Assembly (NCBI GenBank): GCA_021157845.1
Contig: JAGGVU010000001.1
Span: forward strand, 1-42,834
Direction: 5' to 3'
Source: Candidatus Aenigmatarchaeota archaeon
GTDB taxonomy: Archaea; Aenigmatarchaeota; Aenigmatarchaeia; GW2011-AR5; JAGGXF01
DNA length: 42,834 nucleotides
Shown: positions 9,353 through 18,989 of the stretch, in pieces
Numbering within the stretch: position 1 is the stretch's first letter
Layout of the letters: each line of letters begins with the position of its first letter
Position numbers and translations under genes: made by a program
The notes under the pieces: model-generated
What the model was told of the DNA's origin: nothing
Databases searched by the model: none
The model's input: only the letters and a program-made list of their open reading frames with translations

Positions 9353-9897
9353 ACTACAATTGCTTTTTTGTTTTTTATAAGTATGTTCTTTATATCGTCT
9401 GGGAGTGTCACTATATCATCTTTTTTTAGCGAATAAACCTTTAAATTTTTATCAACAAATGGGGGAAGAGTTTCTGTTATTCTTATCTTTTCACCAATCT
9501 TTAGATTTACGTTAGCTTCTTTTTTAGTCTGTTCGTTTTTGTTTCTTTCATTTTTCAGGATGTTAAAAAATTTGGTTCTGGAATTCTTCAAAATGCTAAT
9601 AAGACTATAAAATAACTGTTCTTCTTCTTTTAAAAGGTTTTCAACTGGCATGCCAGTTCTGGATGATAAAAGCGCAAGTTCAACTATTTTGTGTTCTCTC
9701 TTCTCAAAAATGGATTTAATTACGTTTTTTATATTCTCTAGCTCCACTATATCGGCATTTGTTTTGTTTTTCTTTGCGGTTTTTCTTGCCAAATATTCTC
9801 TTATCTCCTCTACAATATTATCAGACAAATGTTGTAATTTATTACTTTCTTTTTCAGCTAGTTGAAGTTCTCTTAACTTTTCAAAGCTAATTACCAT
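9349..9897 (-). CDS. GINS complex subunit (Gins51-type)
   Basis: Helical N-terminus plus C-terminal B domain VRITETLPPFVDKNLKVYSLKKDDIVTLPDDIKNILIKNKKA; adjacent to priS. Confidence 0.85.
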   Translation of the reverse strand: MVISFEKLRELQLAEKESNKLQHLSDNIVEEIREYLARKTAKKNKTNADIVELENIKNVIKSIFEKREHKIVELALLSSRTGMPVENLLKEEEQLFYSLISILKNSRTKFFNILKNERNKNEQTKKEANVNLKIGEKIRITETLPPFVDKNLKVYSLKKDDIVTLPDDIKNILIKNKKAIVV

Positions 9898-9941
9898 TTG
9901 AGCACCAATAATAAATAGAGCAAAAGTTTTAAAAAAGATAT

Positions 9942-11300
9942 TTAATTGTTGGGTGAAATTTTGTTGCCATGTTTTATAATTTTTCCAATTTTTTCCACAG
10001 GTTTTTTTTGCTTTTTTGCCTTTTTTTTCAGATAACCCATTTGTTTCATTTTCTTAAATGGGTAAGAAACTGGATTTTTTATATGTTTACATAATTTGTC
10101 AGGTTTGCACACAAATCCGTAGAAAAGCTCGTTTGTTGCTCTTCCATCACCAGCGCAATTCGGGGGCAATATGGATTTTTGTTGCTGATTCCATCTCAAC
10201 TGCCCCAAAATTAAATTTTCAGCTAATGGTTGGTTATTCTTTTTATTCCACTCAAAAAGCTTGTCTTCTATATCTTTCCATGACCAATTCATCATTTTTA
10301 GAAATGTTATCAATGTAAAGAGTGACCGCTTTCTTCCATCTTCCAGACCTGCCAAAATATTTTTGATACATGGCGGAAAAAACGGTTCTGTTATTTTTTT
10401 CTCCCATTGTATAATTTTTCTTTTTCTTATATTTTGTTTATCCTTCTTTAGTGAACTAAACCAGTCTAGGGCATCTATTAATAGGTTTAGGGCCTCATCT
10501 TTTTCCACATTGTTAAAAAATTTAGTATTTGTTTTTATTGAATTCTCCGGTGTTGCATATTCTGGTTTAAATGTTTTTAGCTCCCTTTTAGTTATGGGGA
10601 GAGAAACTAGCCAGGTTTTTTCGTTAAATGAAAATGGCATTCTAAACATATGGCGGGATCCCCAATCTTTTTCAACCTCTACAAAATAATATGGGCTTAT
10701 TTTTTCCGGCGGCTCTTCTAATATTTCCATTAGTTGCTTGGCACCCTTTAACGCGATAAGTTTACGAATAAGCTCCTGTTCAATTTCTTTTCTGATAAAT
10801 GACGCCAATATTTTTGGATAATTTGGATAATTTTTTGCAAGAGGCTTGGAATTTATTTCCTTTGGAAACATTTCCCAAGGAAGGACAAGGTGAAATCCTC
10901 TTCTGCCGCTGAATTTTAGTCCATAATTTTTTATGCCATAATTTTTGAAGACTGAAATTATTAGTTCAGCCGCGAGTTTTGCTTCTTCTATGCCTAATTT
11001 TGAATCTATATCAAGAATGAAATCCCAGCCTATTCTTAATTTGTCATGATTATCAGATGCCAGCGACATGGGGTTGACCCACCTTTCAACAGAGCCGTGA
11101 AATGAGCAAACTCCATGCCTGACCATTTCTATTATATCTGATTTATATTGTATAATATTTGGCCTTTTTGAATACGAACCATCAGGAAACGCTCCGACAA
11201 CTTCTCTATCCCTGCTGACAGCTAAAATTTTATCAGCCACATTTGAGTAATGTCTCAGAATCTCAAGGCGCGTCAGCTGTTTTATTTTCATATCAGACAT
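9942..11300 (-). CDS. priS: DNA primase catalytic (small) subunit PriS
   Basis: SFHGSVERWVNP...WDFILDIDSK...GLKFSGRRGFHLVLPWEMFP. Confidence 0.96.
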   Translation of the reverse strand: MSDMKIKQLTRLEILRHYSNVADKILAVSRDREVVGAFPDGSYSKRPNIIQYKSDIIEMVRHGVCSFHGSVERWVNPMSLASDNHDKLRIGWDFILDIDSKLGIEEAKLAAELIISVFKNYGIKNYGLKFSGRRGFHLVLPWEMFPKEINSKPLAKNYPNYPKILASFIRKEIEQELIRKLIALKGAKQLMEILEEPPEKISPYYFVEVEKDWGSRHMFRMPFSFNEKTWLVSLPITKRELKTFKPEYATPENSIKTNTKFFNNVEKDEALNLLIDALDWFSSLKKDKQNIRKRKIIQWEKKITEPFFPPCIKNILAGLEDGRKRSLFTLITFLKMMNWSWKDIEDKLFEWNKKNNQPLAENLILGQLRWNQQQKSILPPNCAGDGRATNELFYGFVCKPDKLCKHIKNPVSYPFKKMKQMGYLKKKAKKQKKPVEKIGKIIKHGNKISPNN

Positions 11301-11337
11301 AAATTAAATTATAAAAGAAAGTTTAAAAATATCTTAT

Positions 11338-12171
11338 TTATTCTATAACCATCCCAGCATAACTGACAAACGATTCGCTTCTTCCATACGGTGAGTCAAG
11401 ACTTGTCCGTCTATCTATTATATGCACCTGCTTTGCTCCAATTGCCTTTGTTACCAGGAGAGTGAGTGTTATAGGTACAACTCCACACACTGTATAACCA
11501 TTTTTTGTGACACTATCGAAAAATTCCCTTGCCTTGAATTTTTTTATCAGTTCTATTAGTCTGTCTTCTATTTTTATGACATATTTTCTGTTTTCTTTTA
11601 CTGTTCCATTCCGGGGCATATAGCCGTAGTTAGGGCCATAATGCGTGAAATCAGAAGATGCTACATAAAATGCTTTTTTGCCAAGCTTTTTTACAATGGT
11701 TTTTGATATTTTTTCTATTATGTCGAATGGAATATGTTGTAAACATAACGGGATAAATGTAAAATCTTTTAACAGGTATTGAAGAAATGGCAGCTGAACT
11801 TCTATTGCATGCTCTTCCACATGTGCAGTATTATCTGCTTTTATTAACTGCCCTTCTAACTCAGATATAATTTTATCGTGTCTTACTATGCCTAAAGGAG
11901 TTTGCCAATCCTGGTTACTGAGGGCAATGGGGTGGCCAAGCCCCGTATGGTTCGGGCAGGAAACAAAAATTTTCTTATCTTTCATAGCATTTTTAGCAGA
12001 CTTAAAAGTCAAAGCTGCTGTTTTTCCGGAAAAAACGTAACCAGCATGCGGAACTATGACACCAAGAGCGTTTGAATAATCTTCCACATCAGAAGAAAAA
12101 AGGTCCTTTAACTGATCATTCAGTTCTGCTCTGGTTGAAGGATAAAATCCGATTGCCGCAGGATTTCTCAT
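11338..12171 (-). CDS. MEMO1 family protein (AmmeMemoRadiSam protein B)
   Basis: RNPAAIGFYPSTRAELNDQL...VPHAGYVFSGKTAA...FYVASSDFTHYGPNYGY...CGVVPITLTL. Confidence 0.94.
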   Translation of the reverse strand: MRNPAAIGFYPSTRAELNDQLKDLFSSDVEDYSNALGVIVPHAGYVFSGKTAALTFKSAKNAMKDKKIFVSCPNHTGLGHPIALSNQDWQTPLGIVRHDKIISELEGQLIKADNTAHVEEHAIEVQLPFLQYLLKDFTFIPLCLQHIPFDIIEKISKTIVKKLGKKAFYVASSDFTHYGPNYGYMPRNGTVKENRKYVIKIEDRLIELIKKFKAREFFDSVTKNGYTVCGVVPITLTLLVTKAIGAKQVHIIDRRTSLDSPYGRSESFVSYAGMVIE

Positions 12172-12495
12172 AACTAATTCTTATGTAGAAACTAATTTAT
12201 ATTTCACATAATTGAATAGAATTAAAATATAGGCCTTATACCGTAATTTTCTTCGCTTTATGACTATTGAGTCCGATTCTTGTTCCAAATCTTCGTGGTT
12301 TCAAAATTAACAACCTACTTTTCAATAAACCCTTACATACTTATTAAAGCAAAAATAATATCTAAGACAAGAAGTATCGGCCGAGCAAATTTTTTTGGCG
12401 TAAAGGGGCACCGATTAAGATTTGATTTTTGGTTAATATTTCCGGATAATTGGCTTATTCTTAATTTTATATATCTGAAATAACAAGAATTTTTC

Positions 12496-14142
12496 ATGGA
12501 TTATGAACAGCTTGTAGACGTTTATGAAAGGCTTGAGCAGACAACAAAAAAACTTGAGAAGAGAGATATTTTGGCTAATTTCTATTCAAAGGTCCCAAAA
12601 GACGAGCTTAACACCGTTGTTTTACTATCCATGGGTGTGATATCAAAAAAAGGCGAGGATTTGGGCATAGCTTTCAAAATGATGAAAAAAATTATAGCAA
12701 AAGTTGCCGGTGTTTCAGCAAGTGAAGTTGAAAAAACACTTAAAAAAACAGGTGATATCGGGCTGACAGGAGAAATTCTTCTAAAGAAAAAACGGCAAAA
12801 AATGCTTGGCAGAAAAAAGCTTTCAACAGAAAAAGTTATGTCTAATCTTAGAAAACTCATACAGATAAGTGGTGCCGGAAGTCAGGAGAGAAAAATAGCA
12901 CTTGTTTCCGAGTTATTGGCGAACGCTGAACCAAGGGAGGCTCTATATATAATAAGAAATATTCTTGGACAGATGAGAACAGGTGTTGCAGAAGGTATTG
13001 TGCGAGATGCATTGGCAAAGGCTTTTAACCAAGAACCAGAAGAGATAGAACACGCGTATAATCTTCTTGGAAATTATGGACTTGTTGCTGAACTTGCAAA
13101 AAAGAGAAATTTAAGTAAAATAGAATTAGTTGTTGGCAGGCCTGTTAGGGTTATGCTTGCCCAAAAAGCACCAAACCTCGAAACAGCCCTAAAAAAATTT
13201 GCGCATCCTGCTCTAGAAGTAAAGATAGATGGCTTTAGGACACAAATACATAAAAAGGGAAACGAAATAAAAATATTTTCACGGCGTATGGATGATGTTA
13301 CACATCAGTTTCCAGAGCTGGTTGAATGGGCTAGAAAATATATACGCGCAAATAGCTGCATAATTGAAGGTGAGACAGTTGCCATTGATCCAAAAACAGG
13401 AAAGCCATTAAAATTTCAGAAGCTGTCCAGACGTATACAGCGAAAATATAACATAGATAAAATGGTAAAAGAGATACCCATTCAAATAAATCTTTTTGAC
13501 CTCCTTTTTGTAAACCATAAAAATTATATGAATAAGCCACTGAAAGAAAGATGGTCAAAACTAAAAAGCATAATAGAACAAAAAAGGGGAAAAATTGTTC
13601 TTGTCGAACATATAGAAACTAAAGATATTAAAAGGGCCAAAGAATTTTACCAAAAATCTTTGGCCACAGGCGAAGAGGGTATAATGATAAAAAATTTAGA
13701 CGCACACTATAAGCCCGGGAAAAGAGTCGGCTATTGGCTTAAGGTAAAGCCGACGATGGAGCCACTTGACCTTGTTATTATTGAAGCTGAGTGGGGAAAA
13801 GGGAAGCGCGCTGGTTGGTTGTCCTCCTTCACACTTGGAGCGCGCATGGGCAATAAGTTTGTGCCAGTTGGAAAAATGGGCACTGGCTTGACAGATAGAC
13901 AATTCAAGGATCTAACAAAAAAATTGAAGGCACTAATAATAGATGAACATAACGGAGTTGCTAAAATAAAACCATCTGTAGTTGTTGAAGTACAATACGA
14001 AGAAATTCAAAAATCACCCAATTATTCTTCTGGCTATGCATTAAGGTTTCCGCGACTTTTGAGAATAAGAGACCCAACTGACAAGGGTCCAGAAGAGGCC
14101 GATGACATAAAACGAATAAAGAGATTATATAAACAACAGTAG
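12496..14142 (+). CDS. lig: ATP-dependent DNA ligase
   Basis: Adenylation motif EVKIDGFRTQIHK, EGEGIMIKN-like GEEGIMIKN, YWLKVKP. Confidence 0.97.
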   Translation: MDYEQLVDVYERLEQTTKKLEKRDILANFYSKVPKDELNTVVLLSMGVISKKGEDLGIAFKMMKKIIAKVAGVSASEVEKTLKKTGDIGLTGEILLKKKRQKMLGRKKLSTEKVMSNLRKLIQISGAGSQERKIALVSELLANAEPREALYIIRNILGQMRTGVAEGIVRDALAKAFNQEPEEIEHAYNLLGNYGLVAELAKKRNLSKIELVVGRPVRVMLAQKAPNLETALKKFAHPALEVKIDGFRTQIHKKGNEIKIFSRRMDDVTHQFPELVEWARKYIRANSCIIEGETVAIDPKTGKPLKFQKLSRRIQRKYNIDKMVKEIPIQINLFDLLFVNHKNYMNKPLKERWSKLKSIIEQKRGKIVLVEHIETKDIKRAKEFYQKSLATGEEGIMIKNLDAHYKPGKRVGYWLKVKPTMEPLDLVIIEAEWGKGKRAGWLSSFTLGARMGNKFVPVGKMGTGLTDRQFKDLTKKLKALIIDEHNGVAKIKPSVVVEVQYEEIQKSPNYSSGYALRFPRLLRIRDPTDKGPEEADDIKRIKRLYKQQ

Positions 14143-14157
14143 TTTATCATATGTCGG

Positions 14158-15486
14158 TTACACAATTGTTTCACACCCAAATTGTATTAAATCGTTCGCT
14201 TTCTTTTCTCTATCAGCTTCTGCTGTTATTCTAATGACATCTTCGGTTCCACTTTTTCTTATTAGAAGAAATGCATCTTTCCAGTCGATTCTTATTCCAT
14301 CTGTAGTTTCATAATTTAAGTTTCTTTTTACGGCATATTCTGTTAGTTTTTCTATTACCTTTTTTTCTATCTTTGTCTTGTTTTTGCATGGTATACTTTG
14401 TTTTCTAAAATAGAATTTTTTTGTTTTTTCTGAAATTTTACGTATTTTTCGTGTATCTTTAATTTCTTTTAACAGCCAGAGTGACGAATAAATGGGATCT
14501 GGTCCAGGTATAGATTCTCTGGAAAACAGATGGCCACATTGTTCTATTGCAGTTTCTCCACCAATTTCAAGCATATTATGAGTTATAGCAACATCGCCGA
14601 CTCTTGTTTTACTGATTTTACCACCAACACCATTTACAAGCTCCTCTATCTTTTTTGATACCTCTATATTTGTGCTGATTTTTTTGTTTTTTCTTTTCAA
14701 ACATCTTTCTCTCGCGAAAACTCCACAAGAATCTATAGGAGGAATATATCCAAATTTATCTATAAAAACTACGCGGTCTCCATCTCCGTCAAAAGCCATA
14801 CAAAAATCAATTTTTTTATTTTTCATATACTTTATTGTTTTTTCCAAGCTTTTTTCAGTTGGCTCAGGTTTCTGAAGAAAACCATTTGGTTTGTAGTTTA
14901 TGAATTTTATATCCTGATTTATCCTTTCAAATAGTGAGATAAGTGAGGTTGCTGCACCATTTGAAAAATCTATCAAGAAATTTGAGCAAATATTTATTTT
15001 TTTAAAACAATTTTTGATAATTCTGTTTTCATAAAACTCTAAAGCATTAAACTTCTCTATTTTGCTTTCAAGATTTCTTTTTTTTATATCTCTAAAAATA
15101 TTTTCAAAATTTTCTTGTTCTTTTTCGTAGAATGAAATTCCTTTATCATTAAAAATCTTAAATCCATTATACTCTTTTGGATTATGGGATGCTGTTATCA
15201 TTATACCATATTTTTCAAATTCTTTGCACACAAAACCGAGAACAGGAGTTGGTATTATTTCACAATCATATATTTTTAAGCCGAGACCAGATATTAGTGA
15301 TTTTTTTAATGCTTTCGAGGAAATTCTGGTATCCATACCCAAAAATATTTCATCCTTTCCCTTTGATTTCACATATTTTGTTAATGTATTTCCTATTTTT
15401 CTCGAAAAATCCTCATTTATTTCTTTTCCAACGATTCCGCGTATGCCAGCAGACCCAAATAGATTCATTTTAACCATTTTCATCAT
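14158..15486 (-). CDS. glmM: phosphoglucosamine/phosphomannomutase
   Basis: LFGSAGIRGIVG, MITASHNPKEYNGFKIFN, AFDGDGDRVVFID, RKSGTEDVIRITAEA. Confidence 0.9.
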   Translation of the reverse strand: MMKMVKMNLFGSAGIRGIVGKEINEDFSRKIGNTLTKYVKSKGKDEIFLGMDTRISSKALKKSLISGLGLKIYDCEIIPTPVLGFVCKEFEKYGIMITASHNPKEYNGFKIFNDKGISFYEKEQENFENIFRDIKKRNLESKIEKFNALEFYENRIIKNCFKKINICSNFLIDFSNGAATSLISLFERINQDIKFINYKPNGFLQKPEPTEKSLEKTIKYMKNKKIDFCMAFDGDGDRVVFIDKFGYIPPIDSCGVFARERCLKRKNKKISTNIEVSKKIEELVNGVGGKISKTRVGDVAITHNMLEIGGETAIEQCGHLFSRESIPGPDPIYSSLWLLKEIKDTRKIRKISEKTKKFYFRKQSIPCKNKTKIEKKVIEKLTEYAVKRNLNYETTDGIRIDWKDAFLLIRKSGTEDVIRITAEADREKKANDLIQFGCETIV

Positions 15487-16649
15487 TTTATACCCATCTT
15501 TTTTGTTGCCACATATTCTGGCATCATAAATTTTATAGATTCATCAGCTGTTATCCCTCTTTCATCAGCCAATGTAAGCATTAGTGCGTGTGCGATTGCA
15601 AGATGCGCAACCTGTATTTTGCTGCTGCTTGGCCCTTCTGGTTTAGCATTGCTTTTAATTATGTAGTCAGCAGCTTTTCCCAGAGGCGTATCCGGATTTT
15701 CTGTTATAGCAACTGTTATAGCTCCTTTTTTCTTTGCAAGTTCAAGAGTTTTATAAACAAAACCGGTTCCACCACTTGCTGATATTCCAATAATAATATC
15801 ACCACTATTTACAGAAAAATTAATATATTTGGCTATTGCTGCTTCTTCTTCACCAAATCCTTTTGAAAAACTAATAGGTTGTAATTCACTAAAATTATTT
15901 GTAAAAACCATTATTGGTAAGCCTGTTTCCAATCCTTGGCCGGCCATTTCCATTGCTACGAGAGCACTTGCTCCAGCACCTGTAACTATTATTTTTTTTC
16001 CTTTATCAACTTGATTTTTAATTATTTTTACAACGCTTTTTATCTGGCTAATTGATAATTCCATAGTTGCAAGAATTCCGTTAGCATCCTCTTGCATTAT
16101 CCTGAAAATTTTATCTTCTATTTTTTCACATCCGGACAAGTCAATACTGACCATCATCGGCTTATTTACATCAATAATCTGGCCAACAGTATCTATTAAT
16201 GTGTATTTGCGATTATCTGCACAATATTTATGCTCTGTAAATTCAAGTGTTGTTCCAGGCATGTCGCTTATTTTTAAATCTAATCCAGTCAATTTAGTTA
16301 TCAGGCTTGTTTTTCCGCTGTTAAATATTCCAAGAATTATAATTTTGTCATTTGGTTTGAACATTTCTCTGATTTTATTTTTAACATCCTCTGCTCCATA
16401 TCCGTCTAACATGCAGGTCTGTATAAAATCAGTTCCAAGCCTCTTTTTTATATCCTCTATTTGTTTTTTATCTACCAAGTCCCTTTTATTTCCAACAATA
16501 AAAAATGGCAACCCAGCGTTTTTTATCGCTTCTATAAACATTTTTATTGTGTTTATTTGCGGGTCATAGAGGTTGACCACTAGAATAGCAGCTGTCGGTT
16601 TGAGCTGGTCAAATGGGGTTGAGACCTTTTTCAAAATTCTCTTATTCAT
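15483..16649 (-). CDS. circularly permuted GTPase domain fused to SIS (phosphosugar isomerase-like) domain
   Basis: G4 NKRD precedes G1 GIFNSGKTS and G3 DTVG; C-terminal half ITGAGASALVAMEMAGQGLETGLP...GDIIIGISASGGTGFVYKTLELAKKKGAITVAITENPDTPLGKAADYII is SIS-like. Confidence 0.85.
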   Translation of the reverse strand: MNKRILKKVSTPFDQLKPTAAILVVNLYDPQINTIKMFIEAIKNAGLPFFIVGNKRDLVDKKQIEDIKKRLGTDFIQTCMLDGYGAEDVKNKIREMFKPNDKIIILGIFNSGKTSLITKLTGLDLKISDMPGTTLEFTEHKYCADNRKYTLIDTVGQIIDVNKPMMVSIDLSGCEKIEDKIFRIMQEDANGILATMELSISQIKSVVKIIKNQVDKGKKIIVTGAGASALVAMEMAGQGLETGLPIMVFTNNFSELQPISFSKGFGEEEAAIAKYINFSVNSGDIIIGISASGGTGFVYKTLELAKKKGAITVAITENPDTPLGKAADYIIKSNAKPEGPSSSKIQVAHLAIAHALMLTLADERGITADESIKFMMPEYVATKKMGIK

Positions 16650-17749
16650 ACTACCCTCTTGGTTATTTTAGAATCAGGGTCTATTTTCGTCCCCGCTTTT
16701 ATTTTTATATTATCTCCTATTATTGTATTATGGCCGATAACAGAGCCAAGTTCTTTTCTTCTGCTATCAACAAGTTTTCCATTTACCCACATCTTTACTG
16801 TTTTGCCATCTACTGTGTTATCCAAAATAGAATTCTCACCTATAATTACGTTTTTGCCGATGACTGAGTCCATTATTTTTGCATTGTCAGCAATTTGACA
16901 TCCCTCCATTATTACAGAATTTTTTATTAATACATTTTCACCTATTTCACATGAGTTTCCGATAGAACTGTATTTGGTTATTTTTGTATTATTACCTATT
17001 ATTACGTTCCGACCTATTGCTACTGGCTCTTCTATATCAGCGCTTATATGTGATTTTATAGTTGAGCCAGAGTCGTCAAGTATAAGTTTATTTGCATCAA
17101 AAAAGTGCCATGGATATCCTATAGTATTCCATTTTTCCAGTATGAATGGTTTTATTTTTTTTCCTTCTTCAATCAGTATTTTCCACGAGTCTGTTATCTC
17201 ATATTCTCCGCGCTCAGATACCGGCGTTTTCCTAATAGCGTCAAATATATCTAAGTCCGATAAGTACATGCCGGCATTTATTAAATTTGATGGCGGTTCT
17301 TTTGGTTTTTCAATAATGTCTGTTATAAACCCATTAGAAAGAGAAAAAACACCAAATCTTTGTGGCTCCTTTACGCGAAAGCAGGCGATAGTATATGGTT
17401 TGGTCATAGCAAACTTCTCTAAATCCCTTTTTAAAATTAATTCATCACCGTTTTTAACTATAAAATTGTTGGACAAGTATTTTTCAGCAGCACGTAGTGC
17501 ATCTGCTGTTCCCAACTGGTGTTTCTGTATTGCAAATTGTATTTGTGTATGATCAAAATAATTTTTAACATCTTTCTGACCTTTGTTTATAACGATGATT
17601 ATTTCGTCTGTGATGGTTTCCATCATTTTGACTATATGCTCTAGCATCGGTATATTTGCAGCAGGAAGCATGACTTTTGACACATCTCCTGTCAGCGGCT
17701 GCATGCGTGTCCCAGCGCCAGCTGCCAGAATTACTGCCTGTATTTTCAT
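16646..17749 (-). CDS. bifunctional sugar-1-phosphate nucleotidylyltransferase/acetyltransferase (GlmU-like)
   Basis: MKIQAVILAAGAGTRMQPLTGDVSKVMLPAANIPMLEHIV plus left-handed beta-helix hexapeptide repeats. Confidence 0.93.
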   Translation of the reverse strand: MKIQAVILAAGAGTRMQPLTGDVSKVMLPAANIPMLEHIVKMMETITDEIIIVINKGQKDVKNYFDHTQIQFAIQKHQLGTADALRAAEKYLSNNFIVKNGDELILKRDLEKFAMTKPYTIACFRVKEPQRFGVFSLSNGFITDIIEKPKEPPSNLINAGMYLSDLDIFDAIRKTPVSERGEYEITDSWKILIEEGKKIKPFILEKWNTIGYPWHFFDANKLILDDSGSTIKSHISADIEEPVAIGRNVIIGNNTKITKYSSIGNSCEIGENVLIKNSVIMEGCQIADNAKIMDSVIGKNVIIGENSILDNTVDGKTVKMWVNGKLVDSRRKELGSVIGHNTIIGDNIKIKAGTKIDPDSKITKRVV

Positions 17750-17789
17750 GAAATCACAGAATAAGCTTTCTCTTCAAATTTAAATAGTT

Positions 17790-17833
17790 TTACTAAAATA
17801 TTTTTAATAATATTAAAAAATATTTTTTAGTAA
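17790..17833. promoter_or_regulatory. 44-bp imperfect palindrome in divergent promoter region
   Basis: TTACTAAAATATTTTTAATAATATTAAAAAATATTTTTTAGTAA between divergent GlmU-like gene and HTH gene. Confidence 0.5.
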
Positions 17834-17848
17834 TGAAATGTAGCCACA

Positions 17849-18748
17849 TTGTTGATAATTATGTTTCTTGTAAGAAAGACAAAAAATGGTTTAGAAGCAA
17901 CGAGTGCTTCAGAGTTCAAGCCTTCCCTGAATAAAATAGATAAAAAGATAATTTTGCTGTTAAAAAAAAGACCAATGTACGCACGAGAAATTGCAAGAGA
18001 GCTTGGTATAGAGCAACAAAAGATTTATTATCATATAAAATGCCTGAAAAAGCGTGGTTTGATAAAATTAGACAGGATTGTAAATGAAGCTGTTGCAACA
18101 AAATTTTATAGGCTTGCCTCATCTGCATTTGTGTTTTCAATTGGCCAATTCAGGCCAGTCGGCAAGATAATATCTACTCCTGAAAAACAGCGGAAGTTCA
18201 TTGAACCATTTATCATTGATGGAAAGTTGAATACAAAGATAATAATCGGTTCACCAGATCCACACGGGCCAGAATCTGCGCGTGCAAGAGACGGGTATTA
18301 TGCATCAGACTTTTCAATATTTTTTGGCTCATTTCTTTCCTTTAGTCCTATGCCAGCAGTTGTCTTAGACACAGAACTTAAAAATAAAAAACAAAATCTT
18401 ATTCTTATCGGAGGTCCGATAGTTAATAAAATCACTGAAAAAATAAACTCTTATTTGCCAATAAAATTCAAAAATAAAAAAATTTATTCATCTTTATCAA
18501 AAAAAACATATTCAGCTGATTGTTGTGGTGTTATAGAAAAGATAAAAAATCCTTTTGACAAATCCAAATCTGTTATGATTATTGCTGGCCTTCGCTCATC
18601 CGGAACCAAATCAGCTATATTGGCGTTTCTTAAAAAATTTGATGAGATTTGCAAAGGAAATAAGTACAAAAGAAAATATGCAAAAGTTGTTCTGGGCCTG
18701 GATAAAGATGCTGATGGCATTATCGATTCTGTTGAAATCTTGGAATAG
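17849..18748 (+). CDS. winged-HTH protein with large C-terminal domain resembling S-layer-type domains
   Basis: N-term KKRPMYAREIARELGIEQQKIYYHIKCLKKRGLIKL (ArsR-like wHTH); C-term NLILIGGPIVNKITEKINSYLPI; start may be a downstream ATG at 17861. Confidence 0.75.
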   Translation: MLIIMFLVRKTKNGLEATSASEFKPSLNKIDKKIILLLKKRPMYAREIARELGIEQQKIYYHIKCLKKRGLIKLDRIVNEAVATKFYRLASSAFVFSIGQFRPVGKIISTPEKQRKFIEPFIIDGKLNTKIIIGSPDPHGPESARARDGYYASDFSIFFGSFLSFSPMPAVVLDTELKNKKQNLILIGGPIVNKITEKINSYLPIKFKNKKIYSSLSKKTYSADCCGVIEKIKNPFDKSKSVMIIAGLRSSGTKSAILAFLKKFDEICKGNKYKRKYAKVVLGLDKDADGIIDSVEILE

Positions 18749-18828
18749 ATCAATATATGCTTCACAAAGGTTTATTAAGAGGTTTGTGGGATGACACAAT
18801 TTGGTGCAAATACCACGTAGTCTATATT

Positions 18829-18955
18829 TATGTTCAGCGAGCAGTTGATTAAAATCTCAGTGGCATACGCCGCATATGGTTTTGGATAAACAGATATCTT
18901 TGGTCAAAAGGATGTTGAAAAGATTTGCTTTTTGAATATATAAATGCGACATCAT
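18829..18955. repeat. dispersed intergenic element, copy C
   Basis: ATGTTCAGCGAGCAG, TCTCAGTGGCAT (18855-18866), GATATCTTTGGTCAAAAGGAT (18893-18913), GCGACATCAT. Confidence 0.5.
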
Positions 18956-18989
18956 AACAGATTAATAAATTAATAGTACAAATCTTTTC

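Noticed and set aside
12280-12483. 67-aa plus-strand ORF upstream of DNA ligase
   Set aside because: Unconvincing composition, no family; likely leader/intergenic sequence.
14158-17783. Many overlapping plus-strand ORFs (e.g. 15177..15473, 16201..16569, 16974..17552)
   Set aside because: Antisense shadows of confidently assigned GlmM, GTPase-SIS and GlmU-like genes.
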